A stretch of 37,623 nucleotides of DNA from Candidatus Fermentibacterota bacterium (GTDB lineage: Bacteria > JAFGKV01), in the NCBI GenBank assembly GCA_016928395.1, contig JAFGKV010000057.1, positions 1-37,623 of the forward strand, written 5' to 3'. This document shows positions 24,046 through 32,036 of the stretch, one piece after another (position 1 is the first letter of the stretch; each line of letters opens with the position of its first letter). Under the pieces are notes generated by a model that worked only from the letters and a program-made list of their open reading frames with translations, did no database searches and was not told the origin of the DNA. The position numbers and the translations under genes are program-made.

Positions 24046-24073
24046 GGAGCTATTCTACTAGTAGAATAGCTCC
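24046..24073. promoter_or_regulatory. Perfect 28-bp palindrome containing CTATTCT-N6-AGAATAG (site 3)
   Basis: GGAG-CTATTCT (24046-24056), ACTAGT, AGAATAG-CTCC (24063-24073) is fully self-complementary over 28 bases. It begins 99 bases before the GTG of the Cmr1-like gene and 130 bases after the preceding stop. It could be an operator for the Cmr1-like gene or a hairpin ending the upstream transcript. No T-run follows, which favours an operator or repeat. Confidence 0.6.
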
Positions 24074-24144
24074 CCACACCGTATGAATCACCAATCCTCC
24101 CGTCGGTGGGCACTCTTCCCACCGCACACCCGAAGGGGCTGGTA

Positions 24145-25230
24145 GTGAAACGACGTCGAAAGCCATCGCAAAGGGGGCGAACAACCAAGACTCGATCCTC
24201 AGTGGAGGCGCCTGCCTTGGTGCTGGATCTGAACGTTCTCTCCCCTGCATTCGTGCCCGGCGGCCCCGGCCGTGAATCCGCTGGAATCCAGGCCTCCACC
24301 GTCAGAGACCTCCTGCGGTGGTGGTACAGGGCACTGGTGGGGCACGAGGCGGTCTTGGGTGTCACCGACGTGGATCTGGCTGAGACACGTCTGTTCGGAA
24401 ACTCCTTTCAGAGAGTTCGCTGCCCGCTCAAAATCCAGGTCGTACCGTCACGTTCCTTCGGCGTCATCCCCAGAGGCGAAGAACCGCCAAGAACCGGCGT
24501 CACCGTTCACGTCACGCCCCCGCAAGACGCCCTCATCTACCTTGCAGGTTCGTCAGTCACTCCGCTTTCGCGCGGCGAGCGCGATGACCAGGGCAAAGCG
24601 CTGGACCCGGCGTTTGACGACCCCGTGACAGGCAAGGCCCGGCGCGGACCCGTCTTGCGGCAGGAGGCCGTAACACCCGGATCACGGTTCGCGGTCCACA
24701 TCGGCTGGAAGCCAGGCGCCCTTGACGATCGCCAGATCGAAGACCTGGTCCGCTCGGCGGCCTCTCTTGTCACGCTGGGCGGCCTGGGCGCTCGAAGCCG
24801 CAAGGGATTCGGCGCATTGGCAGGGGATCTCGACGCTCTGCTGATCCCCGAGGCCCGCGCCTGGTGGGACTCACAAACATATGGCATTCTCCATGGCCCA
24901 CCCCTTTCGGCCGCCTCGGGATTCCCTCCCTTCCCATGTCTCGCCTATGCCATCGTGACCAGCGACCCACGCCTCTCCCCGACCTGGCAACAGGCATTGG
25001 GCAGGCTTGGGCGTCACTACGCGGCCATTCGGCCCAGGGAGACGGCGGCGTGGATCGCGGGGTCGGTCCGCCCGAAGAGGGAGTCATCCCTTCTTTTCAC
25101 CTTGTGCCGGGAACCTGGAGGCTACCGTGGAGTCGCGACGTTGATTCCCAGCCTGCCGGACGGCGAACACGCCGAGGAACTCGGCCGCTACGCCGCATCG
25201 TTCAAGGAATCCCCCTGGCCTGAGGAGTAG
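24145..25230 (+). CDS. cmr1: Orphan Cmr1-like RAMP protein (type III-B CRISPR effector family)
   Basis: The family (RAMP superfamily, Cmr1) is an RNA-binding component of type III-B CRISPR effector complexes. Family features visible in order are LDLNVLSPAFVPGG, then IQASTVRDLLRWWYRALVG (the R-x-LLR-W-W-RAL region), then ETRLFGNSF, REAITPG-like RQEAVTPGSRFAVHI and the Gly-rich loop TLGGLGARSRKGFGAL near residue 225. The C-terminal VRPKRESSLLFTLCREPGGY matches the second RAMP half. GTG 24145 is preferred (AAGGGG 6 bases upstream) over an in-frame GTG at 24106. The 361-aa length is near normal, with no visible disruption. No cas10, cmr2-6, cas1/2 or CRISPR repeats are seen anywhere in the window, so it acts alone, with unlinked partners, or in another RNA process. 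Confidence 0.8.
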   Translation: MKRRRKPSQRGRTTKTRSSVEAPALVLDLNVLSPAFVPGGPGRESAGIQASTVRDLLRWWYRALVGHEAVLGVTDVDLAETRLFGNSFQRVRCPLKIQVVPSRSFGVIPRGEEPPRTGVTVHVTPPQDALIYLAGSSVTPLSRGERDDQGKALDPAFDDPVTGKARRGPVLRQEAVTPGSRFAVHIGWKPGALDDRQIEDLVRSAASLVTLGGLGARSRKGFGALAGDLDALLIPEARAWWDSQTYGILHGPPLSAASGFPPFPCLAYAIVTSDPRLSPTWQQALGRLGRHYAAIRPRETAAWIAGSVRPKRESSLLFTLCREPGGYRGVATLIPSLPDGEHAEELGRYAASFKESPWPEE

Positions 25231-25445
25231 CACAGCCCCGATCGCGTGCGCAGTCATGGCGATGTCGTCATGCCAGTCGTCAGGTGCTCCAATTGCGGGC
25301 TGCGTCCCGGTCTTCTCCCGGTGATCCGACAACCTGTGCTGCATCGCTCGGAGTGACGGCAAAGTACCCTCCACGTGCCGAGGAGCGCGGATGTCCTTAT
25401 GTCATGATGCAGGAAAGGCCTCACCGCTCTCGGCGGTCGGGCTGC

Positions 25446-26018
25446 CTACTTCATGCCGAGCCTTGTTCCCTTGGCCAGCACATCGGCCACCTGCTTCATC
25501 CTGCGAACCCGTGTCTCTTCTCTTTTCGCTTCGGCCACCCAGCTTAGGTACTGACGGCGATGTGACGGCGGAAGCCGCTGGAAGTGTGCCCACGATGCCG
25601 GGTTCTCCTCAAGAATCGCCATCAGCTCCTCAGGCACCGTATCCACCCTAGGAGGTGTGTGGACGAGGCCCTCAGTCTCGAACTTCACCAGAGCATCACC
25701 GAGCATCGCGAGGCCTGCTGCGGTCATCTGCCCCTCATCGATCATTCTTCGAGCACGCCGGAGGTTCAGCTCCGACCATGATCCTCCCATCCTTCGGGGC
25801 GTGAACTTCTGCATGAATGTGCTGTCGTCTCTCCGCTTCCGGATCCCATCAATCCACCCGAAACAGACAGCTTCCTCGACCGCCTCGTCGTAGCGAAGAC
25901 CCTGCTTTCCCGTGCGCTTCTTCTCGAAGACGACCCACAGCTCATTGTGGATGGCGTGATTGGCGGTTAGCCACTCCCGCCATCCCTGGCGGCTCTTGAA
26001 ACCCTGTGCTTCGCTCAT
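25446..26018 (-). CDS. YdeI/OmpD-associated family protein
   Basis: This is a small cytoplasmic protein (190 aa) of the YdeI/OmpD-associated family, named for a bacteriocin-protection phenotype; its molecular role is not established. Family motifs are FKSRQGWREWLTANHAIHNE with LWVVFEKKRTGKQGLRYDEA. VEEAVCFGWIDGIRKRRDD, FTPRRMGGSWSELN and an OmdA-like C-terminal helix region (NPASWAHFQRLPPSHRRQY, VAEAKREETRVRRM) follow. The ATG at 26018 has GAGGAG 6 bases upstream. It is the last gene of the minus-strand group, 9 bases after the DUF1848 stop. The 215 bases between its stop and the convergent Cmr1-like gene hold nothing recognisable. Confidence 0.88.
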   Translation of the reverse strand: MSEAQGFKSRQGWREWLTANHAIHNELWVVFEKKRTGKQGLRYDEAVEEAVCFGWIDGIRKRRDDSTFMQKFTPRRMGGSWSELNLRRARRMIDEGQMTAAGLAMLGDALVKFETEGLVHTPPRVDTVPEELMAILEENPASWAHFQRLPPSHRRQYLSWVAEAKREETRVRRMKQVADVLAKGTRLGMK

Positions 26019-26027
26019 GACAACTCC

Positions 26028-26858
26028 TCACGGCCTGGCATAACAGTAGAGACACTGGCCAAGACAACGGTGGTGGGCGTAACAGCCGATGTCGATGCTT
26101 CGGTGACACCCGCAGCCCTGGTGGCGGCGCTGCCCACCATCGGGTTCGACCCGCAGGGGAAGACCGCTGCTGGCAGTCAGCAGCTCGGCGTCAATGCATC
26201 GTCCCGGCCGCACACCCAGAATCGCAGTGAGGGCGGGCTCGCAACAGGTGTGAATTGTAAACCCCATGGACTGCAAGATCCGCGCCCGGGGCGCGAACAC
26301 CGTCGCCTGCTCCTCTTCCGAAAGGTAGCGAAAAGTCAGGGGCGTGGACGAAACACGGCGGTCGATCTTGCGGTAGCGATCCATGAGCGAGACGGTCACA
26401 TCCCGCAGGCCGGCCGCAGCCACGCGGGCGGCGATGACGTCCAGACTCCCAAGGTTGTCGTGCAGCACGCCGCCCTGCTCCCAGCATACGATGGGATCGA
26501 ATCTCCAGCGCACGGCACGGGGGCCGTAGGCCGCGACGAGCCGCTCGAGCTGATCCAGCCGATGGGATAGAGGGGGCAAATCCGGCTCCAGAAAGCTCAC
26601 GGGCGTGGTGATGGTGAAGTGGAAGAAGAGGGGCCATCCCTCAAATGCCTTCCGCCTCCGCAGGTAGGGGCCGAAATCTTTTGACCACAGCACGAGCACG
26701 GCACTTTGGTCCGGTGCCAACGAGAGCTCCATGGGGCGCTGGTTGAACGGATGGTGCCACCGGAAGCGGCGCTGCCGCACCTCCCGCTCCAGAAGATCCA
26801 GGTAGAACCTGGGCATGTCGGTCCGCCGCGAGGCGGAAATGATGACCGGGTCGCTCAC
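26028..26858 (-). CDS. DUF1848 family protein (Fe-S, radical-SAM-like)
   Basis: The family function is unknown; DUF1848 is regarded as distantly related to radical SAM/TIM-barrel enzymes. The N-terminus PVIISASRRTDMPRFYLDLL and HPFNQRPMELSLAPDQSAVL with WSKDFGPYL are family signatures. WRFDPIVCWE is in the middle. The C-terminus carries a dense Cys/His set, CGCHRSIDIGCYAHHRCLGQC and CYARP, which could hold an Fe-S cluster. Its 276-aa length is normal. The GTG start at 26858 overlaps the TGA of the TPR gene (GTGA), indicating coupled translation. Confidence 0.85.
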   Translation of the reverse strand: MSDPVIISASRRTDMPRFYLDLLEREVRQRRFRWHHPFNQRPMELSLAPDQSAVLVLWSKDFGPYLRRRKAFEGWPLFFHFTITTPVSFLEPDLPPLSHRLDQLERLVAAYGPRAVRWRFDPIVCWEQGGVLHDNLGSLDVIAARVAAAGLRDVTVSLMDRYRKIDRRVSSTPLTFRYLSEEEQATVFAPRARILQSMGFTIHTCCEPALTAILGVRPGRCIDAELLTASSGLPLRVEPDGGQRRHQGCGCHRSIDIGCYAHHRCLGQCLYCYARP

Positions 26859-28075
26859 TGCAAGAGCCTGGAACGGGCCCGGGCGGCGTGGGGGCTGGCG
26901 GGAAAGCGTTCGAGCACCTCCATGTAGAGGATCCGGGCGCTATCGGGCATGCCCGCCGCCGTCAGGCAGTCGCCGGCGCCCAGGAGTACCACCGGTCCCT
27001 CTTCTCCCGCCGGGTCCAGGCGCCCCCACGCTTCGAGGGCCTCGTCGAGCCTCCCGGCGCGCTCCAGGCACCGCGCCTCGCGGATTCCCCAACGTATCCG
27101 CGCATCCCCATCCGTGGCCCGGCGCACCTCGCTATACCCCTGGGCTGCGGAGGCGAATCGGCCCCGCAGCTCGTGGCGCAGGCTTTCCAGCGCTCGCTGG
27201 CGCACCTTCGGCTCCTGGGGCAGATGGGAGGCCAGTTGTGCCACGTCGTAGGCATCATTGGCCTCAGCCATACCCGGCCGGAGACGGGCTGCGGCCTCCA
27301 AGGCCCGGGCCAGTGAATCGGTTCCCTCACGGGAGAATCGGATCATAGCGGCAAGAAGCTCCGCCTCCCCTCGCTCCGGCCTCCCTCGGGGTATCTGGCC
27401 CAGGAGATCAAGAGCGTCATCGTCCTTGCCTTCGCCGGCCATCAGCCTGGCCCGCGCTACGGCGGCCTGATGCCTGAGGGTCCCCGGCGAGCCCGACGCA
27501 AGAAGGCTGTCGAGAAGAGCGGCGGCTTCCGACTCTGCGCCGCACCGTGCCATGGCCTCGGCCAGATGGATCACCGTGAGTTCGGTCCACGATCCTCCGT
27601 GCGCCCTTAGAAGGCCGTATGCCCAGACCACCGCAGGATCATGACCGGCCTCCTCGGCCTGCATGCCCAGCGCTTGCAGAGAGGAGACGCGTAGATCGCG
27701 GATGTCCAGGAGCGCCGTGAGCGAATCCACCCTCGCCCAGTCCCGCCTGCCCGATGCCAAAAGCAGGAGAACCTCGCCAAGATGCGGTGCATCAACTGAA
27801 ACCAACGCCGGAGGGAGTGCCTCAGCAGATCGCGGCGACAGCCGCGATTGTGCGCTCAGGGCCACGTTGGTCGGATCGACTCCTCGCTCCAGAAGCCCCT
27901 TCATTGCCCATGCCGCGCGCTCCATGTCGTCATGCTGGAGCGCCGCATTGAGTGCGCTGCGAAGAGCGATTGTCTCCGAATGATCGGCGGGCTGCCGCAG
28001 TGTCTGGGATGCCCCGGCGCCGCCCAGCGCACACGCGGCGGCAATGATGCTAAGGGCGAGGCTGCGATAACGCAC
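26855..28075 (-). CDS. Exported TPR-repeat protein
   Basis: No specific function is known. The GTG at 28075 gives a clear Sec signal (MRYRSLALSIIAAACALGGAGA) and has GAGGCG about 8 bases upstream; longer in-frame starts would lie wholly inside the DUF4175-like gene and encode Arg-rich non-signal sequence. The mature about 380 residues are helical repeats with TPR character (for example GDARIRWGIREARCLERAGR, LDEALEAWGRLDP, DSARILYMEVLERFPASPHA). It overlaps the upstream gene's end by 26 bases in another frame and the downstream start by 4. A scaffold role for envelope proteins of this operon is inference. Confidence 0.72.
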   Translation of the reverse strand: MRYRSLALSIIAAACALGGAGASQTLRQPADHSETIALRSALNAALQHDDMERAAWAMKGLLERGVDPTNVALSAQSRLSPRSAEALPPALVSVDAPHLGEVLLLLASGRRDWARVDSLTALLDIRDLRVSSLQALGMQAEEAGHDPAVVWAYGLLRAHGGSWTELTVIHLAEAMARCGAESEAAALLDSLLASGSPGTLRHQAAVARARLMAGEGKDDDALDLLGQIPRGRPERGEAELLAAMIRFSREGTDSLARALEAAARLRPGMAEANDAYDVAQLASHLPQEPKVRQRALESLRHELRGRFASAAQGYSEVRRATDGDARIRWGIREARCLERAGRLDEALEAWGRLDPAGEEGPVVLLGAGDCLTAAGMPDSARILYMEVLERFPASPHAARARSRLLQ

Positions 28076-31000
28076 GAAAGTACGCCTCGATGGCGTCGTG
28101 GTATGCCGCCGGGTAGGGATCATCTCGCCGGGGCGGTGGCGCGGGAGCAGGGGCGTGAACCGCGCCCGGCAGCTTCTCACCGGGAACCGTTGTCTGCGCC
28201 CGGGCAGGTTCCGACATCCGCCTGCGGGCCAATCCTTGCCGGCGCACCGATCGCTGGGCATCGAGAAGCCGGGTAAGCACCCGCCGTTGCCGCTTCACCG
28301 TCTCCTCGTCAAGCCCGTGCTGCCCAAGCTGTTCTGCCAGATCCTCCATCTCCTCTCCGATGGCGCCCAGGTCACCGGTGACGCCACGGCCGTCTTGTCC
28401 CTGGGCCATTCGTGCCAACTGGTCGCGAATCCAGTGCTGTCGGGCAGCCAGAGCAGAGAGTGTCTCACGGGGGAGACCGCCGGCCCGCGGCAGCAGAGAT
28501 TGGCACGAGCGATTGAGCTGGCCCTGGGCCTGGGACAGACCGAAAAGGTCGTCCATGCCGGGATTGCCGGCGCATGACATCGATTCCATGTCTCGCCGCA
28601 AGGCGCTCAACGCGCCCGAAACGGTATTCAGGGCGCGCAATGCCGCCTTCCGGTTCCCCGGAGTTGGCGATCCGCCCGCCCGGTCCAGATCGTTCTGCGC
28701 CCTGGCCATGGTGCCCAGCGCATCGGCCGTGGCCGGGCCCACACCCCTGCACGAAGTCTCCATTTCCTCCCGAAGCAGCCTCAAGGCCTCCGTCACGCCC
28801 ATCTGGCGCGCCTGATCAGAGCGCTCGTCGCCCGAAGGCCTGGTCAGGAGTTCCTGCTCGTAGGCCAGATCCGAGACAATCCGCTCGGCCCGGGCAAGCT
28901 CCTGCCCCAGTTGCGCGGCATCGGCCCCCCGCATGGAATTCTCCGCCGCCTGCAGGTCAGCGGTCAACTGCTGAAGGCCGGCCAGGGCCTTGGTCTCATG
29001 ATCGTACGCCTGGGGTGAATCGGAACGCAGCGCCTGCGCGGCCTGTTCCATGGCCTGTTGGGTTTTCGCGTCCTGCACCCGATCCACCGCGGCGGCCAGA
29101 CTCTCACTCAGCGCCGGCGTCATGGTCGACAGGTCGGCACTGAGCTGGCGGATTCCCTCCTCAAGGCGGTTCATCTCCTGACCAAGGCGCTCCTGCCGCT
29201 CTGCTTGGGCAGCCGTCTGCGGCGCCTCCATCACGCCCTCCTGCTCATACCTGAGTTGTTCCGCCACTCTGGTGAGCGATGAAAGCCGCTGGGCTGCCTC
29301 GATCTGTTTGAGCATCTCGATGGCGCGGTCAAGACCCTCCAGGATCTTCTCCTGGTTGGCCGCCAGCCGGCTCAGGGCCTGCTGCAGCTCTTGTGGATTC
29401 ACGGTATCGAGGGCCTCCTGCAGCTCTTCCAAGGCGCGTTCCAGTTCCGGGAGATGAAGATTCCGCAACAGGTTCTGTACTGTGGCCACCTTGTCCAGCA
29501 GTTCCGCCGTGAGCAGCTCCTCTTCCGTGGCCTTTCGTTCGAGTTGGGCCAGGTCATCGGCGATCTGAGCCAGCCGCTCCCCCATGTCCCGCTGCGCCTC
29601 GGCCAAAGCCCGCAGATCCTCCCTCGTGCCCCAATCCGTGGCTTCAGCGCCGACTAGATTTGCGGCAATGCTCCTCAGCTCCTCCTGCAGGTCGGTCCCC
29701 TCACCGGCCAGTGCCTCTAAGCTGTCGATAACACTGGTCTGCTCCTGGCCCACCGACGCCACGATCTCCTCCAAGGAGGGGAAGCGGAGGCAGAACCACC
29801 GGCTAGCGGTGGTCTTGCGGCCGCTGACCGCGTCATTGTCGGTCACCTCAAACCGGTAGGTTACGACATCCTCCGGCAGCAGATCAAAGCTCGACAGGTC
29901 CCAAGTTCGCGCCCACGTACCATTGATCCCTAATGCCCCTTGGGCGAGGAGCAGAGTGTCTTCGCGTTCTCCCATGGCATACCGTACGGAAACCCTCGAG
30001 ATGCCGAAATCGTCATGGGCGGTCACGCCCACGGCCACCGAGAGATCCCGGGGCATCTCCGTGTCGCCATCCGGCTTCGTGGCATCGATCATGGGAGGCT
30101 CATCGGGAATCACATGCACCGGGATCGGCCCTGTGGTTGCGCGTTGCCAAAACCCGTCGATCGCGTGAAAACTCGCTATGGCGGGGCCGTCTACGGAAAA
30201 CCGGCCCGAGGCGCCGGCGCCTTCTACCGAGAGACTGCACGGCTGCCCCCTCCAGCGATCCTCCACGCACGCCGCCAAGGGGTTATTGCATAGCAGCGTC
30301 AGATCAATGCTGCTGCCCTGGAGCGCGCGGATCTCCCTCGGAATGCCCTGGGTCATCACGGGCACAAGGCCGGCGTACCGGGGGGGTTCGTAGACCATGC
30401 GGGCATCGACGAACTCAAGGGCTCGGTACTCGTGCACGGCAAACCACCGGCTGACGGTGTCGCCAACGGCCACGCGATACTGGCGGCCCCCGTCATGGGA
30501 TAACAACTCGGCACTCATCTCGCTGCGCTGCCCGTGCCGCGAAGTCAGTGAGAGCGCCACCGTCTCGGTCATCTCTCCCGGGCGCCGAACCTCTACCACG
30601 GCCGTAGCCTTTCCCAGTTCCCAAATCGAGGCTCGAACAGAGATCCTTGCCCCGGCTACCGTGCTGGTATCCCCCGGCGCCACCGCCAAGATCCGTGGCA
30701 AAGGCGGAGGCGCGTCGAGCCATGGCAGAGCACCGGCGATCCATGCGGGCGCTCTGTTCCCTGAGGACGCCGCCAGGAACAGCACCAGAAGCACACCCAA
30801 GGCCGGTGCGCGCCAGGGCAAGGGCGCCCGAATTCCCAATAGGGCGTACCCGTCGATCCGTGCAAGCCGTTCCAGCGCCTGTTCCTGCGCCATGGCGGCC
30901 AACTCTTCGCTGGTCCCCACCGGTACGTGAAGAGCAAGATCAACAGCGGGCCGCAATCGACCGCCCAACACGGGGGCAACGGACTCCAGAGCCCGGGCCG

Positions 31001-31256
31001 TGTGGGCCTCGCCACGCTGCGCCAGATCGCCGATGGTTCGACTCCCGTGCACCGCCATGGCGGCCGCGGCCGCCAGTAGCATCCACCGCAGCATGGCCGG
31101 CGGCGTGCCCAAGCCCGCGATGCAGGCCAACACGGATGCCCCGATGAGTCCCCACGCAACCGCGGACACGGCCCATCGCAGCGTCGCCCTCCTCCGTCGG
31201 GCGGCCTCCAGGCGCCGCAATCGGCGAATGAGCTCAGAACCGTCGAGGGAGGTCAT
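28050..31256 (-). CDS. DUF4175-like large membrane-anchored protein
   Basis: This 1068-residue protein resembles the DUF4175 family found beside DUF4159, MoxR and DUF58 genes. Two N-terminal membrane helices (about residues 28-68) and a third at about 152-165 anchor it. Beta-rich periplasmic segments follow (RILAVAPGDTSTVAGARISV, DDFGISRVSVRYAMGERED, YRFEVTDND). From about residue 480 to 1000 it is a long coiled-coil region (ERALEELQEALDTVNPQELQ and similar). The tail is Pro-rich and basic. The ATG at 31256 has no obvious ribosome-binding site and sits at the edge of a tandem repeat, so the start is uncertain. Its partner DUF4159 gene lies just upstream. Confidence 0.75.
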   Translation of the reverse strand: MTSLDGSELIRRLRRLEAARRRRATLRWAVSAVAWGLIGASVLACIAGLGTPPAMLRWMLLAAAAAMAVHGSRTIGDLAQRGEAHTARALESVAPVLGGRLRPAVDLALHVPVGTSEELAAMAQEQALERLARIDGYALLGIRAPLPWRAPALGVLLVLFLAASSGNRAPAWIAGALPWLDAPPPLPRILAVAPGDTSTVAGARISVRASIWELGKATAVVEVRRPGEMTETVALSLTSRHGQRSEMSAELLSHDGGRQYRVAVGDTVSRWFAVHEYRALEFVDARMVYEPPRYAGLVPVMTQGIPREIRALQGSSIDLTLLCNNPLAACVEDRWRGQPCSLSVEGAGASGRFSVDGPAIASFHAIDGFWQRATTGPIPVHVIPDEPPMIDATKPDGDTEMPRDLSVAVGVTAHDDFGISRVSVRYAMGEREDTLLLAQGALGINGTWARTWDLSSFDLLPEDVVTYRFEVTDNDAVSGRKTTASRWFCLRFPSLEEIVASVGQEQTSVIDSLEALAGEGTDLQEELRSIAANLVGAEATDWGTREDLRALAEAQRDMGERLAQIADDLAQLERKATEEELLTAELLDKVATVQNLLRNLHLPELERALEELQEALDTVNPQELQQALSRLAANQEKILEGLDRAIEMLKQIEAAQRLSSLTRVAEQLRYEQEGVMEAPQTAAQAERQERLGQEMNRLEEGIRQLSADLSTMTPALSESLAAAVDRVQDAKTQQAMEQAAQALRSDSPQAYDHETKALAGLQQLTADLQAAENSMRGADAAQLGQELARAERIVSDLAYEQELLTRPSGDERSDQARQMGVTEALRLLREEMETSCRGVGPATADALGTMARAQNDLDRAGGSPTPGNRKAALRALNTVSGALSALRRDMESMSCAGNPGMDDLFGLSQAQGQLNRSCQSLLPRAGGLPRETLSALAARQHWIRDQLARMAQGQDGRGVTGDLGAIGEEMEDLAEQLGQHGLDEETVKRQRRVLTRLLDAQRSVRRQGLARRRMSEPARAQTTVPGEKLPGAVHAPAPAPPPRRDDPYPAAYHDAIEAYFRALSQPRP

Positions 31257-31279
31257 GGGAAAGAGTCATGGAGTGGAAC

Positions 31280-31331
31280 GAATGGAACGATGGAATGGTG
31301 GAACAATGGAATGGTGGAACAATGGAATGGG
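31280..31331. repeat. 16-bp tandem repeat beside the DUF4175-like start
   Basis: About 2.6 copies of AATGGAATGGTGGAAC (31289-31304 with one mismatch, 31305-31320, and a partial copy to 31331) follow a related GAATGGAACGATGGAATG. The tract lies in the 135-base gap between the DUF4159 stop and the DUF4175-like start and is related to the tract at 21864. Confidence 0.7.
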
Positions 31332-31391
31332 ACCGGAAACCGAGAACAGACCACGAACCACCGGCAACTGAGAACGGCGAGCATCGCGTGC

Positions 31392-32036
31392 CTAGTGCGT
31401 GAGCGCGTAGGCAACGATGTTGACCCCCATCTTGAGGGCTGCCTCCCGCAGGTACGGCGGGTCGTTATGCACCCGTTCGTCTTCCCAGCCGTCGCCCAGG
31501 TCGCAACTGAAAGTGTACACCACCATGATGCGCTCCCCATCCATCACCGCCAGGGCCTGGGCCGGGGCGCCGTCATGCTCGTGAATCTTGGGCACGCCTT
31601 GGGGAAAGACGTGATGGATGGAGAAAATTGGGTGGTCGGGCGGGAGAACCACCAGATCGCGATCGGGAAACACCCGGGCGATCTCGCGACGGAACGACGC
31701 ATCCATGCCGTAGTTGTCGTCCGCATGAAGGAAGCCTCCCCCCAGGAGAAACCGGTGAAGGCGGGAGACCTCATCATCGGTCAGCCGTATCTCACCGTGA
31801 CCAGTCAGGTACAGAAAAGGGTGCCGGAACAAATCCGCACTGCTCAACTCAACGACATTCTCCCGCTCCGCCACCGCAATGCCCAGGTCATCACCGATCC
31901 TACGGAGCAAGTTGGGCAACGAAGAAGGGTCGGCATACCAATCACCGCCGCCGCCATACTTGACACGGCCGATCGTAAACGGGGCCGGCCCCGGATCAAC
32001 GGCGCCCAGCAGCAGTGCCAAGAGCAGCACACACAC
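31392..32036 (-). CDS. DUF4159 domain protein
   Basis: The family function is unknown; it is predicted to be exported. The GTG at 32036 gives a signal-like start (MCVLLLALLLGAVDPG) and is preceded by GGAGG at 5 bases. It overlaps the C25 peptidase stop by one base (TAGTG). The domain is recognised by RVKYGGGGDWYADPSSLPNLL, LYLTGHGEIRLTDDEVSRL, FLLGGGFLHADDNYGMDASF and HPIFSIHHVFPQG. It usually occurs in gene neighbourhoods with MoxR ATPase, DUF58 and DUF4175 proteins; here only the DUF4175-like gene is present. The mature length of about 200 aa is standard. Confidence 0.86.
   Translation of the reverse strand: MCVLLLALLLGAVDPGPAPFTIGRVKYGGGGDWYADPSSLPNLLRRIGDDLGIAVAERENVVELSSADLFRHPFLYLTGHGEIRLTDDEVSRLHRFLLGGGFLHADDNYGMDASFRREIARVFPDRDLVVLPPDHPIFSIHHVFPQGVPKIHEHDGAPAQALAVMDGERIMVVYTFSCDLGDGWEDERVHNDPPYLREAALKMGVNIVAYALTH

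Noticed and set aside
24046-24073. Rho-independent terminator for the small membrane-protein gene
   Set aside because: The hairpin is perfect but has no following T-run, and its core recurs elsewhere with conserved spacing; an operator or repeat fits better, though termination is not excluded.
22276-25445. CRISPR array or further cas genes near the Cmr1-like gene
   Set aside because: No regularly spaced direct repeats of 25-40 bases and no other Cas-like reading frame could be found on either strand.
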